NCBI GenBank assembly: GCA_033032175.1
Contig: CM065316.1
Location: 4,620,115 to 4,684,114 of the forward strand
DNA length: 64,000 bases
DNA from: Saturnia japonica
Lineage: Eukaryota; Arthropoda; Insecta; Lepidoptera; Saturniidae
Reading direction: 5' to 3'
The notes under the pieces were generated by a model. It saw only the letters and a program-made list of their open reading frames with translations. It did not search any database and was not told the origin of the DNA. The translations under genes were made by a program, and so were the position numbers. Positions 32,999 through 44,600 of the stretch are shown here, piece by piece (positions within the stretch are counted from its first letter, which is position 1; each line of letters begins with the position of its first letter).

Positions 32999-33399
32999 GG
33001 TCCTTGTCTACAAGTGGACGTCTTTCGATAATGCTGATTGAAAATTGATACTTTATATTAAAAATACAATTATAATTAGTTATTATAATGTGTTCTACGT
33101 TTTATTAAAAATATTTCTAACTTAATCGAGTACAAATAGTGAAACCATATTTTTATTTATTCGTATAAACCATTTATTTTTGTCCTTGATGGCTTTTAAA
33201 TCAACACTAAACTTTAAAAAAAGTAAAAGATTCAGAAGCATACATATAAACCCATAAAAGGTTTCTGTGTAGGTGTTCTCTAGGTACAATAATTATTGTG
33301 CGCTAAATGTAAAATCTTTCAAGTTTCACTATGGCGCATAAAAGTCGCATATTTAGATAAACTACATTTTTACAAGCTTTTTGTCTTTGGGGTTGGTTT

Positions 33400-33662
33400 T
33401 GTTAGTTTGGGTTAAATCTTGGAACTGAATTTTAAAACAGTTATCCCGTAGGGGTTGAGCTGAAGTTTTGCATACGCGTTTAGTTTAGATGATAATGTAT
33501 ACCTGGCTAAGTGACGTTATTTTAAATCCAACACGACAAGCTCCCAAAGGTGGTGGACCATTTATTTTTTATGCACCTCCATGACTTGGGTATCAAACGA
33601 AAGTGTTTGCTGAGAAGTATACAAAAATAAAATATTGAATAAAAGCTAGTTTTTAAAAAGTT
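33400..33662 (-). repeat. Repeat family C, copy 2
   Basis: Reverse complement aligns with 17945-18190: TTTGATACCCAAGTCATGG, TTGGATTTAAAATAACGTCA, TTTTAAAATTCAGTTCC, and begins with AAAACTAGCTTTTATTCAAT. Confidence 0.7.
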
Positions 33663-34049
33663 ATTGCACCTACTTAGAATAAATATGCGTCTGAAACAAT
33701 CATATGTCTCTTCTTTTTCAAATACTCTTTTTGGACTAAGACCACGAAGAAACAATTTAAGAGCTATTAGCGTCAATTCAATTACTAGTTATATAGTACT
33801 TGGTCTAGCTAGAGCTTGTTTAAATAGGTCTTTTGCATATTTACCAGTTTCATAAATTTTATAATTCCTTTTCAACCCTAGCGATATTTACAAACATCAA
33901 TTTTCATGTAAAACATAACATATTTTTTAAATAAAGTACGTATGTAATGGTATCCATATTATATATTTTTTAATTAGCTAGTTTTAATTATTCGATTCTT
34001 CTATACAAAGTGCATAACACAAAAGGTATCACTAGCACGTTACCAACAA
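33663..34049. other. No recognisable feature
   Basis: AT-rich; short chance frames. Confidence 0.45.
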
Positions 34050-34140
34050 TGAACCCTCCTTCCCCAAGGACCTTCGAAAACCCTGCTCACCACAGGAATA
34101 CAATATAGTGAAGATTTTTCACTAATTGGACTGTCATAAA
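34050..34140 (+). repeat. Repeat family I, fragment
   Basis: GAAAACCCTGCTCACCACAG, GAATACAATATAG and TTGGACTGTC match 43490-43640. Confidence 0.5.
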
Positions 34141-34141
34141 T

Positions 34142-34958
34142 AGAACGAAATTTTCAAAAAGATTACTGAATCCTACTTATGTACTTTATTTACGTTAAAT
34201 AAACAAAATCCTTGCATCCTTACCTTAAAAATATATTTTTATTAGCATAATAAATCACAAACTTATAATAACTCAAAATTAAAATCACTTAAAATTGTTC
34301 ACAGCTTTAGTTGCTATAACGATAAAAATATGCATCAGGTGTTACGCCTTAAATATTATGTTAAAAACGTTTAAAATAATTACTAAACAATTTCCTTAAA
34401 GGTCTGTATCACTGCGACGCAACGTGGCGGATACTATAAAATATCATAAAAAATATGTATGTATTTATTATTATTATGGGTATATTCAATATACACATTA
34501 ATTTAGTTTATTAGACCCGGCAGTATTAATAAATTGCGACTAAAAAAATAAAATTTACAAAATTGTATTTGTTTGAAAGCACATCATGAAAAAATGTTAA
34601 TGTAGACGGAGCTTTAATTATAAAAAATGATATATTTTATCTTTACACTTAATACCCAAGAAAAAGAATTTAGTAAAATTTGTTAAAAAATATATAGTTA
34701 AATCCAATTTATCTTTATATCGCTGTCTTACAGTCGTTTTAACGAAACTCAAACTTAAACCTTATAGTGCCCCGATCGAACCGCTCGAAGCAATTACGTT
34801 TAAAGCACCGAGATCACGATCAACTGAATGTCATTAAATTTTAGGACCTACAATCGAAGTGGGGGAACGAAGTTTACAGCCTTTTAGTAGCCCATACGCA
34901 AATAGTGCACGACACGAGTTATATTCTATTCAGATACATTAAACCGATAACTCAGTCC
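34142..34958 (-). other. Probable 3' UTR of the minus-strand exon
   Basis: Sequence downstream of the stop at 34959 on the minus strand. It matches no repeat in the window, is of mixed composition near the stop and AT-rich further on, and holds several minus-strand AATAAA motifs (for example TTTATT on the plus strand near 34464 and 34240). The true end is not resolved. Confidence 0.35.
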
Positions 34959-35072
34959 TCACTTTTGTTCTTCTTGTTTTAGTGCCGCAGAAGTACTTGC
35001 TAGCGTCAATGTTTTTAAGCCTTCGTAGTATTCTCTAATTTTCAGAGTGTGGTCAAACAAGATCCAACACCT
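34959..35072 (-). CDS. Candidate terminal coding exon, host gene on minus strand
   Basis: Minus-strand codons give RCWILFDHTLKIREYYEG, then LKTLTLASTSAALKQEEQK and TGA (34961-34959). The wording is charged and helical, unlike chance frames here. The upstream in-frame TAA at 35075-35073 means translation must enter by splicing; TTTTACAG (ends 35076) and TAAAG (ends 35071) are two AG acceptors in tandem, and only the second gives this frame, with two bases coming from the previous exon. Use of the first would give short alternative tails. I do not recognise the protein and found no upstream exon; the gene would extend to the right. Confidence 0.45.
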   Translation of the reverse strand, partial: RCWILFDHTLKIREYYEGLKTLTLASTSAALKQEEQK

Positions 35073-35215
35073 TTACTGTAAAACATAACATAACATATAT
35101 ATTAATTACCACCCGTATTAAAACTATATTAGTTGCCTAAACTGCATAGTTTTTGTGGAAACTCAAAATGCATGTATCCAGTTTATATTTATAATCTACA
35201 TCATGTAAACACATT

Positions 35216-35995
35216 AATCAAACTATATGACGCAAACTGCCCCCAATATTACATATTATAATATCAAAGAACCTAATGAATTAAAATAAGAACCGCAACA
35301 TGTCTGTTTAAGATCCCGTCAAAAACTCCCGATAACTTAGTTGATTTCAACTCGAATGCTGCTTGGTGGTATTATAATTGAATAGTTAATCATTTAGGAG
35401 TTGATGTAATGATGGCGACGTGATGTAGGGACTGAAGCTCCGTGATGGAAAACGATAGGACGTTAAAATTTGGACAAATTCATTCAAATTTCCTTTGCTT
35501 TTTTTCCATGGGTACTTTGTGATGAGATAAAATTAGAAAATTACCACTGGAATGTCCTAAAGGAAACTGCAAATATCTTCCATGATACACGATGACGAGG
35601 GTCTGAAGATAGAGCCGGACGATCGCGACTGAAACTCCTTAATGGCAAATGATAGGATATTCAAATTAAGGGTCGTTTATTTTGAAGCCATGAGTACTTA
35701 TTATTTATTACGCATGATTAAAAGGGTCTGAAGATGGAGCCAGACGATTAGCACAGAAACTCCTTTTGACTTTTGTTCTCATGAGTATCTTCTATTACAC
35801 ATAATGATAAGGGTCTAATATTATATAATGTAATCAATCTAACAGCTCTCATGTTAGTGAAATAGTTTGTTAATAGAGTGCCACTTGCACTAGGTTGCAT
35901 AGGTTTAAACTATTTATCTATGTCGTCGAATATAGTCGAATCATTAATTTTCATGAAGAATTAAAGGATATATAGCGTTGCTACCAAAAAAAAAA
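35216..35995 (+). mobile_element. Repeat family E element with internal minisatellite
   Basis: The head 35216-35330 (AAACTATATGACGCAAACTG, GAACCGCAACATGTC, AAGATCCCGTCAAAAACTCC) recurs at 54018-54140. The tail 35826-35995 recurs reversed at 29185-29330. In between, 35395-35830 holds about four degenerate tandem units of 90-180 bp marked by GAGGGTCTGAAGAT-like text, GAAACTCCTT and ATGAGTA. No protein is encoded. A non-autonomous transposable element with minisatellite units is the simplest reading; class unassigned. Confidence 0.6.
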
Positions 35996-36594
35996 CACCT
36001 TTGAGAAATAATATAGAGGAACTTAATGCATGAGTTAAAGTATATATATGTCGAAGGGAGATAATAAAAACGGAGATTTGATCAAATCCCTAAGCTAGAT
36101 ATTTAATTCGAGGAAGATGTGGCTGGGTTAGGTTCGGTTTGACTTATGACAAGAAACAGCGCGAGACAACCGCAATGGTCGCCAGTAAGCGCCAGATACA
36201 ATAATATTGTAGTCGACTTATTATTTGAGGTCTTCACAACATCACAGCTCAAGCAATAATGACTTCAATCCGGTGGTGCGGTCAAAGTGCACACCTGTTA
36301 CTATCGCGCCCAGTCAATAGTAAAATTACGAATCAATAGTACGAATAATAAGTCAATAGTACGGATTCCATAATCACATTGACACAATTCTCCGACATAC
36401 TTATGTTAAATAGTATATTTCTAAAAAATATATAGTGTTGGTAGAGGAATACGGTCCTTGTAACAACACTTTTTTAATAAAGTCTTATAGCCATAGAAAC
36501 AGGAATTTGATTTTTCTCAAACGCCATCCATACCTCTAACGGTATACACAAAAAAAAATCGCTTTAACATTTAAATGTTCCTATGACATCAGTC

Positions 36595-36645
36595 GCATCG
36601 ATAAATGTAAATAAATATACATTAAAATAATACATTTATCGATGC
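36595..36645. repeat. Perfect 15-bp inverted repeat
   Basis: GCATCGATAAATGTA (36595-36609) and its exact reverse complement (36631-36645) flank a 21-base AT-rich loop. Weak pairing continues outside. Possible foldback or transposon scar. Confidence 0.7.
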
Positions 36646-36969
36646 TTTACGTCGTGATATATTCAAAATGCAGATAACTAAGTGACATTTCATTTGTTAC
36701 ATTAAAATTTTCAGATTTCTACTGTTTAGAGATATCCACTATCATCTGTAGTCAAAAATTGTTTTTCTGTGAATTTTAAATGATCTACACACCAAACTCG
36801 CCGACTCGCCGACGTAATATATTAGCGGGTTAGGCGGACATTTGATGTCACGCTGTTAGTCACTGATGAGTGAGTAGATACGTAGTGTCTTTTAAATCGT
36901 TCAGAAATTAATGTTCAGCATTGAAACATGAACAATAATAGTGATCTAATAAATACATACATATATACC
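36646..36969. other. No gene; CGCC-rich motif
   Basis: At 36790-36850 a stretch with CGCCGACTCGCCGACG and AGCGGGTTAGGCGGAC resembles 37660-37700 (CCGCCGTGG and AGCGGGTCGGCGGG). These may be ends of one small element. Confidence 0.3.
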
Positions 36970-37215
36970 GTCACGCCTGTATTGCCGAAGGTCTAGACAA
37001 AGGTGTACTAATGTATACCTTAGGTTCACCGTGTATGTTTTTAGGTCCCATGTAATAGGGGGCGAGCCTATTGCCATTAATCGGGCACAAATCCAAACTC
37101 CGAGCTACTACTGAGAATTTCATAGAAAAACCCTATAGCACTTTCTACCTGGGAATCGAATCCAGGACCTCGATCATAGCAATCGCGCTTACGACCACTA
37201 GGCTAATGAGGCTTG
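36970..37215 (-). repeat. tRNA-derived SINE, family 1, copy 2
   Basis: The minus-strand head has box A-like TTAGCCTAGTGGTCGTAAGC and box B within CTGGATTCGATTCCCAGG. Body blocks GCCCGATTAATGGCAATAGG and TTACATGGGACCTAAAAAC match 2187-2400 and 51823-52050. Confidence 0.8.
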
Positions 37216-39535
37216 TGAAGTGCTGTTATTATCGCTGTATCCGTTCCGGGAACACGAAACTGTTGGATTAGACCAAGTTTATTGAGTCGCAGTTGTTACA
37301 TTAATAGTGAATGATTTGAAAGCAGACAACTTAATTTTACATATATCTACACATTATAAAACATTTATGGATTTAACCAATACCCATTTTAAACTTTTAC
37401 TGAATATTTAAAAAAGATACAAATCACAGAAATGCAGCTTCATCAATAAACGGATTATCATTAACCTACTCCTAAATAAGGAAGTTTCACTATAGCCTTT
37501 GCGCCGAGGGTTATAATCACTGTGCATATTTCAAAACAAATACCACGTTACTACACGTTGAATGTCGCCGGTCAACTAATTGTGTACACGAGCCGCCGAT
37601 ATCGCGCTGGGAAGTCCGAGTGACGTAAAGTCGTCGACATGTTTCTAAAAATAATATCACCGCACGTAAGCCGCCGTGGTATGTCAGCGGGTCGGCGGGA
37701 TCGTTGTGTACAGCGCTTTAAAGACTTATAAATATATATTTAATCTGTCATCTATTCGTTTGTCTTTCATTATTTAATTTATTCATCATCAAGCATCGAA
37801 GGTGTCCCGACTTCATTACCATAGAGATAAAAAAATCGATGAGCTTTAAAGGATTTCTCAACCTCACTTATTAATTACCTACTAACAACCGTCCGCGACT
37901 TCGTTCGCAGTTCATCACAATATTGAATTTAATAAGAATTCAAACAAAGAACCCTAAGTCACTCAGGGAAAAAGTAACTTTGTTATAGTAAAGTAATTGT
38001 TAGATAACAATTTATAATATCAGTCAGTATAAGTAATTAGTAAGCAATTAAATAGGAAAATACGGTGTAGGACAGAATAATACACAAAAAATAAATAGAT
38101 AGGTACACGTCCTTTATTGTTTAATTTAGCATTTTTGGAAATTCTAAACACTAACCAAGCGATACAAGTATTTCAAAGTTCCATTAAGCTATCTTTTTTA
38201 TACTAAGATCTATCTCCTTACTCTTAAATGAAAAATCCAAAAACGAAGTTTATAGAAACAGTTACGATATACAATACAATACACACAATAACATAGTTAG
38301 GTACTATTAATTTACTATAATTAATTACTTAATTAATAGTAATGATAATAACTAAATAAAAATAACTAAATATTAATAACTTAATAATTAATACCATTAA
38401 TTACTATTTATGTAATATACAATACCATGAAAAAAAGACCGTTTTTTTATTACTCTATGAATTATTCTGAACGGAATCACTTCTTACCGGGAATAAGTAA
38501 ATTGCAAGTTATTTATACGTCCTAACAATTATTTAATGAAAATTATTGAATTTTTCATTTTGAACATCTTTATAAGTATTATTGAAGTTATCGGTAGTTT
38601 TTTCGTTAAAAAACCGTATGTCGAAACATAAATCTTTTGTTATTACACATTCATACCGTATGCCATTTTATCAGATTGCTTTTAAAACGAATCCGAATTT
38701 TGTGGCTAATATAAAATACAGGATTCACCTGTCAATAACATTTCTTTGTCCAGTAGTCGTTTTATAAGAAAAAATCAATTTTACATTGGTTCATCGAATC
38801 GAAGACATGATATTTTAAATTTAAAGATACCAACATAAAATTAAGTATTACTGAAAAATAGTCTTTCAGATTTCAGGAACAAAGTAACGAATACAGTTGG
38901 ACGGTTGTATACGTAACCTTGCAATGTTTATAACATTGATGAATCTCCCTCCGTATTAGGAACAACCGAAACTGACATAATAAACATGAAAACGAATTAT
39001 AATTTCAAATAGCCACACACGACTTTGTTGTCAATGGTTGAATAAAAAAAAACAACCTGCTCTCAAAAATTGCATTTTTGATTCTGCAAGAAAAATCTTT
39101 ACTTTTTTCTACTGTTTTAAAACAATGGATAAAAGTTTTGGGTATTGATATCAAATTAAAATATTATGATATCATAATCATGTACAATAGTATAATATAA
39201 ATTAGTTTAATTTAAACTTATTAATAATTGTCAACATTTATCAATATAAAATTGATTATCATTATTTTAAGATTTGTATAGTGTTTAATCACAATTTCCA
39301 TTTTCTATATTAATTAATTTAAGTTCATTTTGTAGTCTGTTTCATACGTCATAACAGATATTTTGATTAATTTTTTTCTTTACGATGCGTAGTTTATTTA
39401 TTAACGAAGCAATTAACCACCTAAAAGCAAAACGGTATAAATCCACATTGATGCAAAAATTCTATTTGAATTATGCAAAATATATTATGAAAGAGCACGC
39501 ACAAAAGGTTTTAATTTTACGATTTAGATTTTTAT
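37216..39535. other. No gene recognised
   Basis: AT-rich. ACCGTCCGCGACTTCGTTCG near 37887 looks like one end of a common repeat in this window. A 61-codon frame at 38582 is featureless. Confidence 0.4.
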
Positions 39536-39539
39536 AAAT

Positions 39540-39625
39540 GGTTAATCTCACACACGGCCATTTGATTCTAATCTTAGATAAAGTTTGTGTATATTACGGT
39601 AACCAAACAGCTGGAATAATACATA
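39540..39625 (-). repeat. SINE family 2 tail fragment
   Basis: CACACACGGCCATTTGATTC and ACGGTAACCAAACAGCTG match the tails at 20579 and 32205. The 84-codon frame overlapping it is therefore not a gene. Confidence 0.5.
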
Positions 39626-39659
39626 GATTGTTTCCTAACTCGTGTAAGTGGTCCTCTAC

Positions 39660-39712
39660 TTACAGACTAAATTCCTATTTCATTCGAGTGAGCAGCAGTA
39701 CGAATAAATTGG
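39660..39712 (+). repeat. Left arm of a 2-kb-spaced inverted repeat
   Basis: ATTCGAGTGAGCAGCAGTAC and ACGAATAAATT plus flanking TTACAGAC recur in reverse complement at 41655-41712. Confidence 0.65.
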
Positions 39713-40229
39713 TTAGTGATTTAAACGTTGATTTATTTGATACAACTGTGCAGAAGTTGAAAGCTCTTTTAAATTCCATTTTCTTTTACTAATATTTTTG
39801 TTGTCTTCTGTCTACTTTATTCTTTATTTTTTATTCATATGCATATATGCAAGTTTGTAAATGACCTTCATTAATATATACATGTAACTTAAATATGTAC
39901 TTAGCTGAAAGTTTTCTTAAAATATTAAAACAAAATAAAAATAATTAATATCCGGATATATTCCCACTTAATGATTTAATTTTATGGTGGAGTCGGTATA
40001 AGGCTGCGTATTCCACCACAGGTGTACCAGGTACCCCGGTATTGGGGGATTAATCCACCAATAGGATTACTTTATTTTTTTTAGCCTCACTTAGCGTAGC
40101 TCCGACGGAAAAGGGATTAGCGGAGCTAGATATCTGTACATAAAAAACAAGCAAAAAACTAAAGCAAGGGACGTATAAAGAAATTCGGTGAGTTTACGGC
40201 GGATTTATTCCACTCTAGTTTCCTTGATT

Positions 40230-40400
40230 TTATTCGATAGCCTACATCCTGTATCCAACATCAGATCAATTCAATAGTACCATAATATTGAACTGAACTT
40301 ATATAAATACGCCAAATTTTATCTCAATCGGACGGAAAATTAAAACGTAGAAACGTGATTGAAAAATGATTTGCAAATTTTTTAACTTTCGTACGAACAT
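40230..40400 (-). repeat. Repeat family E relative
   Basis: AACATCAGATCAATTC, GTACCATAATATTGAA and AAATTTTATCTCAATCGGA parallel 29590-29680 in the same orientation. Confidence 0.45.
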
Positions 40401-40879
40401 TGCAAGTTAGTTATGGTACATTCAACAAAACTGTGACGAAATTTGAAGTGTAAAAGAACATTTTTTTTTGCAATCTTATACTTATATATACTACCCTACT
40501 TTTCGGTATGAAAAAGGCTCTGCTGATGGGCGCCTGTTTTCAGAAAGATATTTCCTATTCGTGGTTATGTGAAGTAGTGTTATAGTAATGAGATGGTCGA
40601 TATGGTAATGTGATTTTACAAACAGGACCAAAAACTCTCAAATGCTTTTCATAAGCTCATGAAGGAAAGACGTGAAATGATTCTGCAATCTTCAGGTGAT
40701 GTATGCACGTAAAAGAAGCTCAATAGGTGCATCTCCAACTCATTGTAAGGTGACGCACGCCAGTTAAGTAGCGATCCAATTAAACATATCCTATCTAATC
40801 CTACCAAAGGTAATAGAACGAAACAAATGTTCCAAAGTGTTAGCAAGAAATCTGTGTATTGCACAAAACCAGGTAACAA

Positions 40880-41225
40880 AGCTGAAGACCGACAATAGCA
40901 TGATTTATCATCGAAACCTGAAATTTTGACAGAAATCTATGGAAGTCAACGCAGAAGACTGTTATAAATCTAGCTAAATATCCAAGATCTAGATTAACCC
41001 TTGTAGGACCCGGCACCATAGCGAAGACATACCGGAGCTTGTGCGAGATTAGTATAGCCATCAAAGAGGTTAAGAACAACAAAGCTGCCGGCGATCATAG
41101 AATCACAGCCGAACTTCTGAAGGCTTAAATGTCTTAAAAGTCAGTACTTAAAAGAGTAAACAGAGGTTAATTGTCGATTCCAACTTGGCTGGGCAGCTTT
41201 AAGGAAGCCACTTATCTATATTTTC
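40880..41225 (+). pseudogene. RTE-type reverse transcriptase fragment (N-terminal RT region)
   Basis: The clearest part, 41035-41125, reads CEISIAIKEVKNNKAAGDHR then ITAELLKA, matching the start of the RTE reverse transcriptase domain (E...AIK..KN.KA.GDD.ITAELLK). Upstream RSRLTLVGPGT and, in a shifted frame, EDIPELVRD fit the preceding stretch. A stop follows LLKA. A frameshift near 41023 and the stop show it is dead. Downstream RT motifs are absent. Confidence 0.65.
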
Positions 41226-41228
41226 TAT

Positions 41229-41540
41229 ACAATTGAAGTGTCTGTTTTAGTGTCAAAATAACAGTTTTTTACTAAATGCAAATGAAAGTATATACGACAC
41301 CTATAACAAAATGCCCATTTTTAAAATTTTTGTCTGTCTGTTTGTTCCAGGTAATCTCCGAAACGGTTGGACCGATTTTGACGGGACTTTCACTGATAGA
41401 TAGCTAATAATATAGGGAGTAATTGAGGTTACTTTTATTTTAGAAATAAAAAATAAGGTTCCGCACAAATAAAAAAAAAACTAGTAACGGGGAATCAATT
41501 CGGACGCTTAAATGGCTTATGCTGAGTAAACCTTGAGATA
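41229..41540 (+). repeat. Repeat family G, copy 2
   Basis: GAAGTGTCTGTTT, TGTCTGTCTGTTTGTTCC, GGTTGGACCGATTTTGACGG and GGGGAATCAATTCGGA, matching 61155-61445. Confidence 0.75.
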
Positions 41541-41654
41541 TAGCAAAATAATGTGTGACATAATCATAGGCATTAAAAAGAACTACAAAAAAGTCCGGGA
41601 GAGTATATATCTATCTTCTAAGAAACATCAACAATAAGCATTTTTGTCTTTGCA

Positions 41655-41712
41655 TAATTGCATAATTTATTCGTACTGCTGCTCACTCGAATAAAATGGG
41701 ATTTTTGTCTGT
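41655..41712 (-). repeat. Right arm of a 2-kb-spaced inverted repeat
   Basis: TTATTCGTACTGCTGCTCAC and CTGTAAAAG are the reverse complement of 39660-39712. Confidence 0.65.
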
Positions 41713-41876
41713 AAAAGTCGTTTTAATAATAGGATTATAAAATACGTTACGGTTTCTAGAAGATGCTCTGGTACGCGTAGGTTAATTTTGCTCAGTATAT
41801 CCCAACAGTCAATTAGGCCATTCAGTATACATAAAAGTTATGGCACATAAGCTATTTCTCTCCATCTATATATAAG

Positions 41877-42230
41877 ATGCGGTATCTTGTCCCAACATCT
41901 TTGACCCGAGAGTTTTTGACCTGTATGTATTGCCAGTCCTCTGTAAGTCCAGTATCTCCTCGTGGTCGAATCAGAATAAGGAGATCCGCGGTAAAATCAA
42001 AGTCACCTATAAAGTCCTCAGAATTGCTAGAAATAAGTGGCAGTAGGCGTAGCACATTTCTCGTAGAACGGATGATCTATGGGCAGAAGACTTCTCGGGT
42101 AGCGATCAAATATCGGAAGACACAACGTGGTGAAATTCGCTACAAGTGGTAGCCAAAACTTGGGAAGGTTGCGCAAACCCGTTAGATGTGAGTAGTGACA
42201 ACTTTTGAAGGAGGCATAATTCATGTCTAT
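41877..42230. other. GC-richer block, origin unclear
   Basis: Open frames overlap on both strands: 91 codons plus (41877-42152) and 67 codons minus (42055-41852). The plus-strand tail (RKTQRGEIRYKW, stop, then LGKVAQTR) vaguely recalls the C-terminus of RTE-type elements, and the block lies 650 bp downstream of the RTE fragment in the same orientation. Not enough to call. Confidence 0.3.
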
Positions 42231-43342
42231 TAGTGAACGTTTTTCGGTTGAATGGGTGGGTGGAATACTTGATTAAAGTAATAAATAATATAATGTATTT
42301 TTGTCTTTTTTACTATTAAAAATCTTATAAAATAAAAATAACTATAAGTAGTTAGATAGATAGTATTATTGATACATGCAAGCAATGGTCACATTACCTT
42401 AAGTATCCTTAGATCACAGTATGCACAAATTAGTCGTGGTAATTACGGTAATGTGAACCATGGTTATGTGATTTTTAATTCTTTTTAATTATAACGAAAT
42501 TATAAAACAAGTTTTAAAATATTTAAGCGGTTTCTATAACAGTAAATCTTTGCTAAAAATTAAAAAAATTAAGATCGCATATTTATATACTGAGTACCCT
42601 AATTAATGTCCAATGCATGTGAACAATTCTCTGACAAACCACTTTTTTCTACTAAACAGTCATATCTTTTTAAATTATCAACTAAGATGACATATTGTCT
42701 GCACGAGCTGGTTATCGGTAGTAATTGCGTCCGTTGAACATAAAAGCTCCGTCAAAACTCTTATGTGCGTGTTTTTACAGGTGTGATTGTACATGATCAC
42801 GTGAATGTGAGGAAAGTAGTGTAACAATTTGTAGCGACTTATAAAATATTAATGGATAGTTATATTATCATATACTTAGTCTTATTTTAATGGTAAACTA
42901 TCTAAGACTTTACTATATAAAAATAAATACTAAAATCACTCGTCATTTTGACAACAATCAAGCAAATTACTACTCACCCATGCAGTGTGATACTACATGC
43001 TTAAGTGAATTGGGGGATTCGGCATTTTTTTCAGGTAATTGAAGTAAATATTTTTCAGTTTTTTTTTATTCAATGCCTAAAATAGTACTTATCGTAGTTT
43101 ATATTTTATATACGTTCTTCTCAATGTAACATGCTTTCGCAACAATTTTGGAGAATGAGCCTTAAATAAAAGCTTGTAGAAATAAAAATCTTGGCTTTTT
43201 AATATACTATTAAAATGTGAAGCCCCATTTTCGTTATTTTATTTTCTTTTAAAGGACCTAAGGTTGCTGGGAATATGAGGATGGACAATGTTGTGAGGAA
43301 TAAATTTACTTGCGAGATACATTTCTCAGCTTCTTTCGGCGT
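42231..43342. other. No recognisable feature
   Basis: AT-rich; nothing recognised. Confidence 0.5.
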
Positions 43343-43640
43343 CATTTTTTTTTTTTTTTTTTGTTATACATCTAAGATTCAGACAGGTCTGATGGCAAAC
43401 GACTACCGCAGCCGTAGAGTTCTCATACCATAGATAGGTTATTAGCGCGTTGCCGAACTTAGACCCCTCTAGCCTAATGAGCTCTGGAAACCCTACTCAC
43501 CGCAGGAACACAACACAAGCTATCTTCTGTAGGGTATTCCCCTAGTAGGGCAGTGTAGGGTAAGGTAGGATAGTATGGTAGGGTAGGGTATTATGGAGGT
43601 ATTCCACCAGTCGGACTGTCCCAAGTAGAGAAAAATCTCC
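43343..43640 (+). repeat. Repeat family I, SINE-like, with T-run
   Basis: Begins with an 18-T run, then CAGACAGGTCTGATGGCAAA, CGACTACCGC, GGAAACCCTACTCACCGCAG, GAACACAACAC and CAGTCGGACTGTCCC. Related fragments lie at 34050-34140 and 47685-47770. The GGTAGGGTAGGGTA stretch inside is a local simple repeat. Confidence 0.6.
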
Positions 43641-44269
43641 AAAGAAATTTCTGTGTCCTACTTCACTTAAATGTTTTCTCTCTAAGCTTTGACAGTAAAA
43701 CATTACTTTACAGGGGAAATGAAACTACTACTAAACTATTAACAAAAAATTATGAAAATTCAACCAAGATCCACGTAAATACATACAAACATAGGCGTTC
43801 GACGTTATTGCTTGTTGTACAGAGAGGTTTTCCTGTAATAATTTACTTGTTCCGTAACATTACTCTGGAGCGTTTTTTTGCCCTGCGCCCAAAAACTCCT
43901 AGTGCGTGCCTAGCAGTAAGTGCATGAAAAAAATTACTTTAATAAAATATGTGATGAACTTAAAAAATGAATTTAAATTAAAATTTGTAGGTAGTGGCGA
44001 CTTTTTAAATCACGTTAAACTGGAATCTTAAAATGTAGGTAATAATTTTGATCTTAGTATTTTGATAATTTTGGTTTCATATCTTGGTAAATAAAAGGAA
44101 GATATGTCCAGAAAATGTCTCCCATTTATTTTGTCCTAGAATTTTTGACCATTTTTTTAGTGTCTTTGCATATTATTGAATTCAGATACAAAGTTGACAA
44201 CAAAGGACATCAGGTAATTTCCATATATGTAACGTCAGTTTAAAAATAAGTTAGGTACGTGACCAGACT
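43641..44269. other. No recognisable feature
   Basis: AT-rich; nothing recognised. Confidence 0.5.
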
Positions 44270-44600
44270 CAGGATTATTTACTCACCCAAGTCAACCTCA
44301 CCTGCATGTGGTGAACCCTGTTGATTAACGAACGTCGAAGTGGCGTTAACGGCGTGGTAGGCTGTAAAGTCCGACTGGGTCGCGACGACCATATATGTAG
44401 CGAAAAGTCCGTCATAGTGACTCGCTTTTGCGTGTCGCGTTTCGAGATCATTCTGTGCATATCCAATTAAATTATTACAGGCCGACATGACAGTGGTGAC
44501 CGTCGAAGGATTACGATCTCTCGGTGGTCGCCGTTGTGTTAAGATTGTACTGCGCTCACCATCAGGGACAGTACCGTCAATTTGCCGTGCTACTATAAAA
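44270..44600 (+). repeat. Repeat family H, copy 3 (longest)
   Basis: CACCTGCATGTGGTGAACCC (shared with 23270), then GATCTCTCGGTGGTCGCCG, CCATCAGGGACAGTACCGTC and AATTTGCCGTGCTAC. The two overlapping minus-strand frames here are chance frames in the repeat. Confidence 0.7.

Noticed and set aside
39538..39792. 84-codon frame as a gene
   Set aside because: Its first third is a SINE tail and the middle is a dispersed inverted repeat.
40649..41082. Minus-strand frames of 76 and 80 codons
   Set aside because: They are antisense to the decayed RTE fragment read on the plus strand.
43550..43610. Telomere-like GGTAGGGTAGGG repeat
   Set aside because: Insect telomeres are TTAGG; this is a short irregular simple repeat inside a SINE-like element.
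44275..44488. Two overlapping minus-strand frames
   Set aside because: Both lie in repeat family H; overlap in two frames indicates chance.
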